64,000 nucleotides of DNA from an uncultured Erysipelotrichaceae bacterium (GCA_902787955.1 CADAIJ010000001.1:124001-188000), one strand, 5' to 3'. Positions 49,518-58,237 are shown, numbered from the stretch's first letter. The notes: generated from the letters alone by a model not told the origin. Numbers and translations are program-made.

Positions 49518-52500
49518 TTAATAGAAGTTATATTTGGTGAGGTAGTAACCTTTCCAAGCTTCTTCGTCTTCAGCGAATTCATCATCAACGCTTGCACGGA
49601 CAAGTGTAGTAATTGAGATAACCCAGCGTTTAGATTGTGTGTAATACACAGAGTATTGAACAGCGCTTAATTGATCTTCTGCCATAGCGACATAGAGAAT
49701 TACTTCGCCTTGACCTGCTTGATAATCAGTAAGGAAGTCTTCGCCACCACCAACTGAAGCGTTATCGAGAAGGAAGACATATGATCCATCATTGAAGATA
49801 TAAACATCATATTCGTGAGTGCCATCATTAAGATAATAATCACCTCTTAAACTATAGAGAGGAATATTTACGTTTCTAGCAGATGTAGCACCAGTCTTAG
49901 TAGATGTTTCGCCTGTTGTTTCGTCGGTCACATCATACTTATAAGCTACTCGGCAGTAAACTGCATCGTAGTTATTTGTGATGTAATATAAGCTGGCTTT
50001 AATAGTACCAAGCTTGGCATCACATGTGATTAAGCCAAATTCTTGACCTTGTTGAACAACAGATTGCCAAGTACCTTCGGTAACAGTTTCACCGTCAATA
50101 ACTCTTAATGTGCCATCAGCATGGATAATAAGTTGAGCACCGCCTAAGGCAGCACCTAAAGTAAATGAGCCAACAACATCAGATTCAGAAAGTGAAACTT
50201 TAACGCTGTCAGAATAAACTTCTTCACCAACAGTTACATTAATTGTGAGGTTGAATGAACCAAATGCAACTTTAGTAACATCAATTTTTTTGGTTTCTGC
50301 ATTGAAAGCAACGGTTGCAACTTCTTCATTATCAGAAACGACTTCAACAACGGCTTCTTCAGGAGCTTTGATATCAACTTCAATTGAACCATCGCCAGCA
50401 AGGAATGCGTCGTCAGCTGCAAAGTTAACGGAAGGTATGGCAACAATGTGAAGCTTAGTTGTATAAACATCGCCATCAGGTTCGGTTGCGGTAATTGTGA
50501 TATCACCTTCACCTACATCATCAGCGGTAACTTTGAAGAATTTTTCATCAGTTGGAGCTTCTTCTCCTTCTTCAAGTTCTGGTTTAGTTTCAACAACTGC
50601 AATATGTTCATTATCGGAAGAAGCAGCGAATATAGATTCTTCATCTAAAGCAATGACTTCAACGCCAAATTCAGTAGCATCGCCACCAGGAATAACTTGA
50701 AGTTCATTAATATAAGCATCATCAACTAAAGGTAACAAACCTTTAACTTGAACATCGGAGGTCCAAGTAGCACCACCAACATCAGCAATTGCCATAGTGT
50801 AACCTGGAGCAATAGCAGTTAAGATACCTTCTTCACTAATAGAAGCAACTGTGTCTTCCTCTTCGAAATAAGATTCAAGAGTATTATATTCAGCAACTAA
50901 GCGTTTTGGAGCATAGTCAATAGCTGCAGCGAAATCAAATGTCTTTTCGCCTTCTTTAGTAGCATCGAGAGTAATGACTTCTGGTGCATCTTCAGCAAAT
51001 GTTACTTCTTCAAGACCATTAAGGAACTTGCCAGCTTTGCCAGCCTCTGCAACATTGTTGAAGTTGGAGAATGTTTCATAAACACTACCATAATTCTTGT
51101 AATAAACTTCGCCTGTTGTTTGATCGACTAAGTCACAAACAGCTTCGACTTCGATTTCAGAAACTTTACCATCTTCTCCTAATTTGTAGGAAATATAAGT
51201 ATCGGTAACATTCATGACAGCTTTTTCGCCAGTTTTCAAAGTCCAAGTAAATAAGTTTGCGCCATAGTAGACACCTCTAAAGCATTTAGAAGCTGTAGCT
51301 GAAGCAGCTGCGCCTAAATGGAAGGCACCCATAGCTTCATCCGCGCCATTATAAACAGCTGGGAATTCTAATGTTGCTTGTGGACAATACGCATATTCGT
51401 ACCAGGCGTAGTCGTCATGACCAGTATTTTCAATATAGTTATCTTTGTCTTCGCTACCAATTAAATCGACAGATAATTCATTGTCTTTGGTAACACCATA
51501 TTGATATAAACCACCGACAATTTCCATGCCTTCTCCGACATTAAGCATACCATTTTGGTAGCCATAGTCTTCTTTCCAATCTTTACCAGTAAATTCAATG
51601 TTAAAGGCTTCTTCAGTAGCTTTATAGCTGATACTATATTCACCTTCTAAAAGTTCATATGGATCAGAAACACTAGAGAAATTATTGCTACTAAATGTCC
51701 CTAATAAATCCTTGAAAGCAACTGGTGAATGTGGGTAATCTTCAAAACTACCGAGCCAAGCTTCAAGATCTTCATCTTTAACTTCGGCTTTAGCTTCTAA
51801 AACAATGTTAACACTTGGTTTAGCTTCGGCTGCAGTTTGATATAAGCCAATAGTAAATTGATTACCTTCAAATGAAAGGTTAGCTTTAGCAAATGTTAAG
51901 CCTGATAAATTTAATCCAACAAGTTCAGCAAATGCAGAAACATATGCAGCATTTTTAACTTGATAGAATTTTCCAGATTTACTGTAAGCAAATAAATCAG
52001 CAACAGCAGCTGGATCCATTTGAGCAACAACGCTCTTAATAAGTGCACCTAAGCCGCCAGCAGTATTGTTTGCTAAGAATTCTTCTTCAGAATCATAAAC
52101 AGCACCCCATTGAGCTTCGAATGCCTTTTTATCTTGTTCATCTTTTCCTTCATAGAAAGCAAAGAATTTGACTGGTTCAGCTTCTTCGACTTCAGGTTCA
52201 GCTAAAGCTCTTCTAAGAAGACGAGCTGGTTCATCAAATTTAGCTTCATCAAGAGAAACACGGCCTTGTTCGAGACCTTCTTGGCCACCTTGGTCGCCAC
52301 CTTGTTCGCCGCCTTCTTCGCCACCTTCTTCGCCGCCTTGTTCAGGAGCAACAGGAACGATTTTAGCAACGCCGCCAACGCCAGAAAGATAAGTGAAATT
52401 AGCGTTTTGTTTTAAGACTAAAACTTCATTGCCAATTGTAATTTTGCCTTCATAGACATGGCCTAAACTTTCTAATTTATCTAATACATCGTTAAGAGCA

Positions 52501-52673
52501 ACAGGAGTTTCTTCACTTGTTGTAGAGGTGCCAGAATCAGAGCCACCTTCACTAGAGGTCTCAGAAGTTGTTGGTTCTACCGATGAGCCAGATGGATCAA
52601 CAGACGGAGTTCCACCACAGCTAGAAAGAATAAGAGCTAATAAGGCAGAAATACCTAAAAACTTTTTATTCAT
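49518..52673 (-). CDS. Large surface lipoprotein with Ig-like (Big2-type) domains
   Basis: A 1051-residue lipoprotein, signal peptide MNKKFLGISALLALILSSCGG with Cys at 19. A Ser/Thr/Glu linker is followed by a Gly/Glu/Gln-rich tract (about 115-145) made by a 12-base DNA repeat. The middle is unrecognised and rich in Phe/Tyr. From about 640 come segments such as DYFEEEDTVASISEEGILTA, SDNEHIAVVE and SDNEEVATVAF, typical of bacterial Ig-like group 2 folds. Function unknown; binding to polymer or host is possible. The frame is open to 52703, but AAAGGAG precedes ATG 52673. A cre-like site lies upstream. Confidence 0.8.
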   Translation of the reverse strand: MNKKFLGISALLALILSSCGGTPSVDPSGSSVEPTTSETSSEGGSDSGTSTTSEETPVALNDVLDKLESLGHVYEGKITIGNEVLVLKQNANFTYLSGVGGVAKIVPVAPEQGGEEGGEEGGEQGGDQGGQEGLEQGRVSLDEAKFDEPARLLRRALAEPEVEEAEPVKFFAFYEGKDEQDKKAFEAQWGAVYDSEEEFLANNTAGGLGALIKSVVAQMDPAAVADLFAYSKSGKFYQVKNAAYVSAFAELVGLNLSGLTFAKANLSFEGNQFTIGLYQTAAEAKPSVNIVLEAKAEVKDEDLEAWLGSFEDYPHSPVAFKDLLGTFSSNNFSSVSDPYELLEGEYSISYKATEEAFNIEFTGKDWKEDYGYQNGMLNVGEGMEIVGGLYQYGVTKDNELSVDLIGSEDKDNYIENTGHDDYAWYEYAYCPQATLEFPAVYNGADEAMGAFHLGAAASATASKCFRGVYYGANLFTWTLKTGEKAVMNVTDTYISYKLGEDGKVSEIEVEAVCDLVDQTTGEVYYKNYGSVYETFSNFNNVAEAGKAGKFLNGLEEVTFAEDAPEVITLDATKEGEKTFDFAAAIDYAPKRLVAEYNTLESYFEEEDTVASISEEGILTAIAPGYTMAIADVGGATWTSDVQVKGLLPLVDDAYINELQVIPGGDATEFGVEVIALDEESIFAASSDNEHIAVVETKPELEEGEEAPTDEKFFKVTADDVGEGDITITATEPDGDVYTTKLHIVAIPSVNFAADDAFLAGDGSIEVDIKAPEEAVVEVVSDNEEVATVAFNAETKKIDVTKVAFGSFNLTINVTVGEEVYSDSVKVSLSESDVVGSFTLGAALGGAQLIIHADGTLRVIDGETVTEGTWQSVVQQGQEFGLITCDAKLGTIKASLYYITNNYDAVYCRVAYKYDVTDETTGETSTKTGATSARNVNIPLYSLRGDYYLNDGTHEYDVYIFNDGSYVFLLDNASVGGGEDFLTDYQAGQGEVILYVAMAEDQLSAVQYSVYYTQSKRWVISITTLVRASVDDEFAEDEEAWKGYYLTKYNFY
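52282..52347. repeat. 12-base tandem repeat inside the large lipoprotein gene
   Basis: About five units of GGYGGCGAAGAA or close variants (minus strand) encode EGGE-, EQGG- and DQGG-type tetrapeptides. Units are a multiple of three, so gain or loss keeps the frame. Confidence 0.75.
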
Positions 52674-52756
52674 ATTTATTCTCCTTTCGTAAAAAGTTAA
52701 CACTTATATTAATATAAAGAGGAAGATTGACAAGAGTTTTTTTGAAATTTTATTAA

Positions 52757-52770
52757 GTAAAACGCTTACA
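52757..52770 (-). promoter_or_regulatory. Cre-like site upstream of the large lipoprotein
   Basis: TGTAAGCGTTTTAC on the minus strand, close to the catabolite responsive element consensus and to the B. subtilis amyE site, with only the end different. It lies about 84 bases before ATG 52673; a TTGTCA ... TAATAT promoter candidate lies between. Confidence 0.5.
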
Positions 52771-52810
52771 TTGTTTCCATTAACATAGTTAACGGATAGT
52801 CGTTATTTTA

Positions 52811-52824
52811 AGCCTAAAATGAGG
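52811..52824 (-). terminator. Weak stem-loop after the 138-residue gene
   Basis: GCCT and AGGC arms with an ATTTT-type loop, minus-strand tail TTAAAATAA. A short stem and poor T-run make it a weak terminator at best. Confidence 0.35.
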
Positions 52825-52829
52825 CATTT

Positions 52830-53246
52830 TCATTCATTTTCATAGAGTTTACCCTGTTCTTTGAAGGAATAGTAATCACTTCTATTAGCGATCAAATAGT
52901 CACACATTTTTATATTAATTTTATGTGCGTAGTCGTGCACTAATTTACTAAATAAATAATCATCATCTTTAGGGTAAATAGACTCATTAAGTTTACATCT
53001 TATGAGCACAAAATAAGGTGCGTTAAACACTAGTAATTCATAGATAATATCATTCACTAGAAAGGATAAATTTTTATAAGGATTCTTATATATTTCCTTC
53101 GCTTTAGTTATTCTTTTATCCTTGTTTTGAATTAAAAGAATTAGCTTATCACTATGAGCGAATAAAGACTGATACTTATTATAGATATCGTTTGCACTTA
53201 AAAGATTTTCATTCTCCTTCTCTGTTATTCTTCCTTTGTTATTCAT
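52830..53246 (-). CDS. Unknown 138-residue protein, partner of the leader-like peptide
   Basis: Not recognised. It is soluble, rich in Lys, Asn, Tyr and Ile, with no signal peptide or membrane helix. Helical segments include KYQSLFAHSDKLILLIQN and NLSFLVNDIIYELLVF; a DYAHKINIKMCDYLIANRSDYY stretch lies near the end. Its ribosome site (GGGAG) sits in the last codons of the peptide gene, 3 bases upstream, so both are made together. By position it could be an immunity, chaperone or processing protein for that peptide; this is inference only. Confidence 0.7.
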   Translation of the reverse strand: MNNKGRITEKENENLLSANDIYNKYQSLFAHSDKLILLIQNKDKRITKAKEIYKNPYKNLSFLVNDIIYELLVFNAPYFVLIRCKLNESIYPKDDDYLFSKLVHDYAHKINIKMCDYLIANRSDYYSFKEQGKLYENE

Positions 53247-53249
53247 TAT

Positions 53250-53447
53250 TTACTCCCAGGTAAACTTCCATCCACCCGGAATGGTTGTGCTACCTTTATT
53301 AGATTTAAATAATTGGAACACCACTACCGAAACAATTGCGATTGCTAAGATTGCCATAACCGCGGTTAAAGTGATTGCTTCACCAGTAATTATTTTGTCT
53401 AATTCATCATCAGTTAGTTGGATTCTTCTTTGTTCTAATTCATTCAT
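53250..53447 (-). CDS. Leader-like 65-residue peptide with one membrane helix
   Basis: Residues 1-22 (MNELEQRRIQLTDDELDKII) are acidic and look like bacteriocin or RiPP leaders of the L-T-D-E-E-L-x-x-I-x-G type; TGEA at 22-25 is where a GG-type cut would be expected, though the second Gly is Glu. Then comes a helix of small and branched residues (about 26-48), a short Lys/Ser turn and the tail TTIPGGWKFTWE. No transporter or modifying enzyme is next to it. It could also be a small membrane protein with an acidic cytosolic head. The start is clear; function is open. Confidence 0.7.
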   Translation of the reverse strand: MNELEQRRIQLTDDELDKIITGEAITLTAVMAILAIAIVSVVVFQLFKSNKGSTTIPGGWKFTWE

Positions 53448-53478
53448 AATAATTTCCCCACTTTCTGGCTATGAAGAG

Positions 53479-53511
53479 CTTAATGTGAGAAAGGAGAAGA
53501 AGCACATTAAG
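53479..53511. other. Hairpin in the leader of the 65-residue peptide gene
   Basis: CTTAATGTG (53479-53487) and CACATTAAG (53503-53511) are perfect arms. The minus-strand loop CTTCTTCTCCTTTCT can pair through CTTTCT with AGAAAG just before the ribosome site, so a pseudoknot controlling translation is possible. Confidence 0.6.
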
Positions 53512-53575
53512 GAGAAATAACCGAAAAAATCTCTTCATCATTAAATAGGGGCAAAAATTTGCTAAAGTGAAAAAG

Positions 53576-53614
53576 TTTGGGACTATTTGTCTCAAAGAGG
53601 GGATTTCCTATATA
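53576..53614 (+). repeat. Palindromic intergenic repeat, copy 6
   Basis: TTTGGGA (53576-53582), loop CTATTTG, TCTCAAA (53590-53596), then GAGGGGATTTCCTATATA. The right arm is the same as that of copy 7 read on the other strand. Confidence 0.85.
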
Positions 53615-53648
53615 TTTATCTATTAAAAAATTTTTCCTTATTAATATA

Positions 53649-53673
53649 AAAAAGGCTAAGCAATTGCCTAGCC
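53649..53673 (-). terminator. Intrinsic terminator of the amylase operon
   Basis: GGCTAAGC and GCCTAGCC-type arms around AATT (53654-53673); minus-strand tail TTTTTTAT. Confidence 0.85.
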
Positions 53674-53710
53674 TAATTATGTTTCTATCAATATATTTGC
53701 TTAAAGAATA

Positions 53711-54823
53711 TTAGTTCCATGATGGACTCGCGTAAATAAATGAACCAGCTTGAAGAGCAACATCGCCGCTCTTATTATAAACTCGACCTGCAACATTTTG
53801 TGTTTGGTTCCAATCTGGAGTTTCTGTATCTTTGTGGCATCTTGCCATATTGAATCCAGTCGCACCCGCTGGGAGAGTAACTTTTAAAGTATCGTTATCA
53901 AGAGTAGCAGCGTACCATTTACCATCGCCAGCTTCGGCTCCGCCCCAAGCCCAGGCAAATACTTTACATCCATCATTTCCAATCCAATTTGGAATACCGG
54001 TAATAGTGACTTCGCCACCTTCAAATTCAGTTCCTGGATCAACTGGTCCGAGTTCACTGACCTTTGGTCCACCTGTAACCCAGGCACTATAACCGCCAGA
54101 AGCCCAAGTATGGAAATACATTGTAACTGTACCAGCTTTAGCGATATAGAACGAGCCTACTTCGCCACGTAAGTTATTAGCGATATCATTTGTAACATCA
54201 TCTGGTTCACCACCAATATTACTAGTGATTGCAGTACCATCTTTATAGAATATGACTGCATCGTTTTCTTTAGCAGTAAAGTTAAGAGTGGCTTCTCCTC
54301 TAAGAGTTGGACGCAATTGATCACCCTCTGGCATATCAACTACATCTAATTTATATGATGTACCAGCGATAGAAACGGCATAACCTTCACCGGTTGGGGG
54401 TTCTTCACTAGTTGTGCTAGTTGAGCCGCCTTCTTTCCACATTGCAGTATAATGGCCGTTAGCACCCATAACTTTAGTTACGTTAGCGCCATTAAGTAGC
54501 CAACCATTAAAGGTTTTATTTGAGTCGGTATTAGTGACATCAGTAGAACCTGGAAGGTTATCACCAACTCTACCTTTATACTTAACAACATTAAAGTCGT
54601 CGATTAAGTCATCACTACCAGCTTGGCCTTTATAAAGGCCACCTTCGCCAAGGATTAAATAAACTTCTACTTCAATTCCTGGAGTAACAGATGTTCCTCC
54701 ACCACTTGGAGTGGTTGAAGGAGTTGAATCTCCTCCAGTGGTTGGATCTTCACTAGCTCCACCACAAGATGCTAAGCATAATGTTAAGGCTAAACCAGTG
54801 AGTAAATAAGCAATCTTTTTCAT
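53711..54823 (-). CDS. Lipoprotein with repeat and carbohydrate-binding-like modules
   Basis: A 370-residue lipoprotein (MKKIAYLLTGLALTLCLASC, Cys20). After a Gly/Ser/Thr linker, residues about 50-130 resemble an InlB-type beta-grasp repeat: VYLILGEGGLYKGQ ... TFNGWLLNGANVTK ... HYTAMWKEG. The last third has GCKVFAWAWGGAEAGDGKWYAA and GFNMARCHKDTETPDWN, like small starch-associated modules of gut Firmicutes. It follows the amylase gene by 23 bases, so a starch-binding role at the cell surface is likely though unproven. Aromatic residues are plentiful, as in sugar-binding sites. Confidence 0.75.
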   Translation of the reverse strand: MKKIAYLLTGLALTLCLASCGGASEDPTTGGDSTPSTTPSGGGTSVTPGIEVEVYLILGEGGLYKGQAGSDDLIDDFNVVKYKGRVGDNLPGSTDVTNTDSNKTFNGWLLNGANVTKVMGANGHYTAMWKEGGSTSTTSEEPPTGEGYAVSIAGTSYKLDVVDMPEGDQLRPTLRGEATLNFTAKENDAVIFYKDGTAITSNIGGEPDDVTNDIANNLRGEVGSFYIAKAGTVTMYFHTWASGGYSAWVTGGPKVSELGPVDPGTEFEGGEVTITGIPNWIGNDGCKVFAWAWGGAEAGDGKWYAATLDNDTLKVTLPAGATGFNMARCHKDTETPDWNQTQNVAGRVYNKSGDVALQAGSFIYASPSWN

Positions 54824-54846
54824 AGATATGAAATTCCCTTTCTTTA

Positions 54847-57417
54847 TTAAGCTTTAACTACCATAGCGCTATATGGAACTAAGATGCCATCATGAGCGCC
54901 ATTAATATAACGAGTTACGCTAGATGTTGAGATATTGACATTGTTTTGATTATCAACGCCAGTATGAATATAGACTCTAAAGGTTCCGTTTGTACCAGAA
55001 ACTGTAAAGTGAATAACGGATGTGTTAGTGCTGAAGGATTGTCCTTGGTAAGTTTGTGAGCTACCGAATAATCTCTTAGCAGCACATAATTGAGTGTAAA
55101 CATCAAGCATATCGTTATTTTCGTTAGAGGCTTTTTGTTCAGCGTAAGATGGGAGGAGTTTATTATAATCATCCCATTCGATGACATAGTCACCATCTGT
55201 GTAATGAGGAGTAATCTTCTCATCGCCCCATTTATATGGAGAACGATACCAGATATCTTCACAGTTTTCGTTTCCATAAAGTTCAACGTGCTTAGATGTA
55301 TTAGAGGTCATACCAAGTTCATCGCCATAATAGATCCAGCTTAAACCAGGTTGAAGGAGAGTAATCTCTGCTAAAACTTTGGCTTTATTAACTTCTAATT
55401 CATGGGACTTAGAGTCATAAATAACATTTTTGTTATCACCATTAACGTGGTTCATCGCTCTTAAGACGTCATGGTTAGAAGTGAAAGCGCCATTAATGAA
55501 GTCTTTACGGTTACCACCTGGAACTACTGGGTGAGAAGAATAAGTATGTTTAGTTGGAACATCATATTCATCGTAAGTGTTATATTCACCCTTGCAATCT
55601 AAGGTGTATGGACCACTTTCAGTGAATGGTTTATATGTTTCGGTTTGTTGAGATGTAGCGTACCATTCTGGCTTCATGCCATTAACTCCACCCCAAGTCC
55701 ATTCATAAGTATGGTAATAGGTTGAGAAGTCAAATTGAGAATCAAGCGCTTGATAATATGGAGCGATTCTTTGTCCATAACCATCGAAGTTTTCACCAAC
55801 TAAGAAGCAATCTGGGTAGTCTGCTTTAATAGTGTTAGCAAAGAAGTTCCAGAAGTTGAGGTTCTTAGTTAAGTCACTTGAATAGTCGTTAAGTTCAGTA
55901 ACATATTGCTTTTTTTCTGTATCGTAATAAGACTTATTAGCGATATCTTGGATAATGATATCGTTACCAGCATTTGGCACTTCGTCTTTCATATAGATAT
56001 GTTTGACTGCGTCAAGACGGAAACCATCAACACCTGTACTTAACCAATATTTAGCTAAATTAGTAACTAATGTTCTTGCGACACTTGAATCATAGTTAAA
56101 TTCAGGCATGCCAGAACCGAATTTACCGTAATAGTAGTAATTAGATTCACCATCACGGTACCAGTCTTTATGTTGTTCAACTGGGATTTCTTTATAGACT
56201 TCGGTTTCACCATCATAGAATAAGACGGTATCGCCTTTATATTTCCAGTGATAGACATCACGGTAATTAACACCATCTTTCACAACAGCTTTTTGAGAAT
56301 TCTTAAACCATTCGTTATTCTTCGCACTATGGTTAAGAACTAAGTCCATTAAGACGACCATGCCTTTTGCGTGAGCTGCTTTAAGCATAGCTTTATAGTC
56401 TTTCATAGTGCCAAAACGAGAGTCGATAGAGAAATAATTGATTGCGTCATAACCATGATAAGATTCACAGGTTTGAATTGGGGTAAGCCATAAGACTTGA
56501 ACACCTAAATCTTCAAATGTTCCATCGTTAATAGAAGCGGTAATACCATTGATATCACCACGGCCATCATCGTCAGAGTCTCTATAAGAACCAACGAAAA
56601 CTTGATAGCCTACACCATATTGTTTGAATTTATTTGAGGTTTTATATTGAGGTTGAATAACTGCGGATGAATCAACATCACTATGAGAGCGATATTGTCC
56701 AGTTGTATCAGTGACAGTTGGGTTTGGAGTAACTGGAGCGCCACTCTTAAAGGAGAATTGATCAACGCTACCTTTGGTACAGAAAATGTGCATAGCGCCA
56801 TTTTTTCTCCAGTGAGTGTTGAAATTTTCAACAAACATATTAGCACTGCCATCACTAGTCCAGTGTGTACCACCACCCATAGATGTTTGGTCAACGATTA
56901 AGAAGCCAATCTTAGTGGCGTCTAAATATTTATCCCATGGTTTACCAGTTTCTGCACTGTAAACAGTGTCAGATAAATCAACATCAAGAATATGACCATA
57001 AGAGTCTTTATTGATGCCCTTGCCACCAATATTGGTCATCCAAGAAGTTGACATTGTCTTTTTAAATTTAGCTTGGACAGAAGCGTAAGATGCACCCCAA
57101 ATGGAACCTGGGATACCATCAGGTGCTACTTCCCAAAGCCAAATGCAGTATTTAGCGTATTCTTCTTCTGTAGCTTTATGACGATAATAATGGAAATAGA
57201 CATGGCCTGGTTCTGACCAAGAATCAATCCATTCTTCATAATCATCAACGCCTGGAATAGATACTTCTTCTCTTTCTTCCGAAGTAGTTTGAGTGGTAGA
57301 TGGATTAACAGAAGTTGGATCAGTAGAAGTTGGTTCACCTCCACCACCACAAGATGAAAGCATTAAAACAAAGGATAATAACGCTCCACCTAAAACGGAT
57401 AATTTTTTATTCTTCAT
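54847..57417 (-). CDS. Surface alpha-amylase lipoprotein (GH13) with likely PUD/CBM41 module
   Basis: An 856-residue exported lipoprotein: MKNKKLSVLGGALLSFVLML then SSCGGGG with lipobox Cys. Residues about 45-215 look like a pullulanase-associated domain: GHVYFHYYRHKATEEEYAKY, IWLWEVAPDG and IGFLIVDQTSMGGGTHW. The GH13 barrel starts at VGYQVFVGSYRDSDDDGRGD; its four motifs are DLVLNH, GFRLDAVKH (nucleophile Asp), LVGENFDG (acid Glu) and FTSNHD. It should cut alpha-1,4 glucans at the cell surface. The frame is open to 57504, but AGAGGA precedes ATG 57417. The promoter carries a cre-like site. Confidence 0.92.
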   Translation of the reverse strand: MKNKKLSVLGGALLSFVLMLSSCGGGGEPTSTDPTSVNPSTTQTTSEEREEVSIPGVDDYEEWIDSWSEPGHVYFHYYRHKATEEEYAKYCIWLWEVAPDGIPGSIWGASYASVQAKFKKTMSTSWMTNIGGKGINKDSYGHILDVDLSDTVYSAETGKPWDKYLDATKIGFLIVDQTSMGGGTHWTSDGSANMFVENFNTHWRKNGAMHIFCTKGSVDQFSFKSGAPVTPNPTVTDTTGQYRSHSDVDSSAVIQPQYKTSNKFKQYGVGYQVFVGSYRDSDDDGRGDINGITASINDGTFEDLGVQVLWLTPIQTCESYHGYDAINYFSIDSRFGTMKDYKAMLKAAHAKGMVVLMDLVLNHSAKNNEWFKNSQKAVVKDGVNYRDVYHWKYKGDTVLFYDGETEVYKEIPVEQHKDWYRDGESNYYYYGKFGSGMPEFNYDSSVARTLVTNLAKYWLSTGVDGFRLDAVKHIYMKDEVPNAGNDIIIQDIANKSYYDTEKKQYVTELNDYSSDLTKNLNFWNFFANTIKADYPDCFLVGENFDGYGQRIAPYYQALDSQFDFSTYYHTYEWTWGGVNGMKPEWYATSQQTETYKPFTESGPYTLDCKGEYNTYDEYDVPTKHTYSSHPVVPGGNRKDFINGAFTSNHDVLRAMNHVNGDNKNVIYDSKSHELEVNKAKVLAEITLLQPGLSWIYYGDELGMTSNTSKHVELYGNENCEDIWYRSPYKWGDEKITPHYTDGDYVIEWDDYNKLLPSYAEQKASNENNDMLDVYTQLCAAKRLFGSSQTYQGQSFSTNTSVIHFTVSGTNGTFRVYIHTGVDNQNNVNISTSSVTRYINGAHDGILVPYSAMVVKA

Positions 57418-57518
57418 ATAATATCCTCTTAGTCTAGACATCAACTGAGGACTATAAGTTTTATCGACAAATAACTTAAAAAGGCCCCACAAAAATTGAT
57501 GCAAATATTATTAATATT

Positions 57519-57547
57519 ATTCTGATTTAAACCGCTTTCATTGTCAA
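57519..57547 (-). promoter_or_regulatory. Amylase promoter with overlapping cre-like site
   Basis: TTGACA (57547-57542), 17-base spacer, CAGAAT (57524-57519). The spacer holds TGAAAGCGGTTTAA (57540-57527), one base from the cre consensus. CcpA bound there would block the polymerase, as expected for an amylase. Confidence 0.6.
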
Positions 57548-57592
57548 GAAATGAAAAATAGAGGAAAATGCAAATATTCTTTAAAAAAGAAA

Positions 57593-57643
57593 CATATAGG
57601 AAATCCCCTCTTTGGGAAAAATTGTCCCAAATAAGTTATTTCT
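57593..57643 (-). repeat. Palindromic intergenic repeat, copy 7 (inverted)
   Basis: On the minus strand: TTTGGGA, loop CAATTTT, TCCCAAA, then GAGGGGATTTCCTATATG, nearly identical to the flank of copy 6. The other side, AAGTTATTTCTGAAC, is a weaker arm. It follows the greA terminator. Confidence 0.82.
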
Positions 57644-57647
57644 GAAC

Positions 57648-57673
57648 AAAAAAAGCTCTTTTTTACAAGAGCC
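57648..57673 (-). terminator. Intrinsic terminator after greA
   Basis: GGCTCTT and AAGAGC arms on the minus strand, followed by seven T. Confidence 0.88.
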
Positions 57674-57693
57674 AATTTTGTCGATAAAATCAA

Positions 57694-58173
57694 TTATTTA
57701 ACAACGTCAATCTTTAAGATTTTAACTTGGTATTCAATTCTAGCTTTAACGGTAACAACATCGTTAACTGTATGCCCCATAATTGCAGTACCAAGTGGAG
57801 AAACGTTAGAAACTAAACCTTCAGCAGGATTGGATTCAACTGCACCAACGATACGATATGTAGCTTCAGTGTCGTCGCTTAAATCTAAGACAGTAACAAC
57901 TGAACCAAAGGAAACAACATGGCTGTTCTTTGGTGTATCAGAGATGATTTTAGCGTTCTTTAAGATTGCATTTAATTCATCAATACGGTTGTTGATTTCT
58001 TCGTTTTTCTTTAAAGCAGCGGTATAGTCAGCATTTTCACTTAAGTCACCTAAAGCTCTAGCCGCAGCGAGTTCTTCGATAACTTGAGGACGTTCGACGT
58101 TTACTAAATTATCTAATTCTTTTTCAAGAAGGGCTTTGCCTTCTTTAGTTAATTGGTTTTGTAATTGTGCCAT
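57694..58173 (-). CDS. greA: Transcription elongation factor GreA
   Basis: Rescues backtracked RNA polymerase. The 159 residues have the N-terminal coiled coil (LTKEGKALLEKELDNLVNVERPQVIEEL, with acidic tip residues in ARALGDLSENADYTAA) and a C-terminal FKBP-like domain (VVSFGSVVTVLDL, VSNVSPLGTAIMGHTVND). Length is standard. It has a GGAGGAA site and its own promoter. In B. subtilis greA also lies close to the alaS-yrrK-yrzB set. Confidence 0.97.
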   Translation of the reverse strand: MAQLQNQLTKEGKALLEKELDNLVNVERPQVIEELAAARALGDLSENADYTAALKKNEEINNRIDELNAILKNAKIISDTPKNSHVVSFGSVVTVLDLSDDTEATYRIVGAVESNPAEGLVSNVSPLGTAIMGHTVNDVVTVKARIEYQVKILKIDVVK

Positions 58174-58204
58174 TTTTGATATTCCTCCATTAAGGGTCTT
58201 TAAG

Positions 58205-58233
58205 AGTTTAACAATAAGACTTAATTTTGTAAA
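58205..58233 (-). promoter_or_regulatory. Promoter of greA
   Basis: TTTACA (58233-58228), 17-base spacer, TAAACT (58210-58205). Confidence 0.5.
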
Positions 58234-58237
58234 TTAT

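Noticed and set aside
52168..52392. Plus-strand frame rich in Pro/Ser opposite the large lipoprotein
   Set aside because: It is the mirror of the 12-base repeat tract, has no ribosome site and no protein-like composition.
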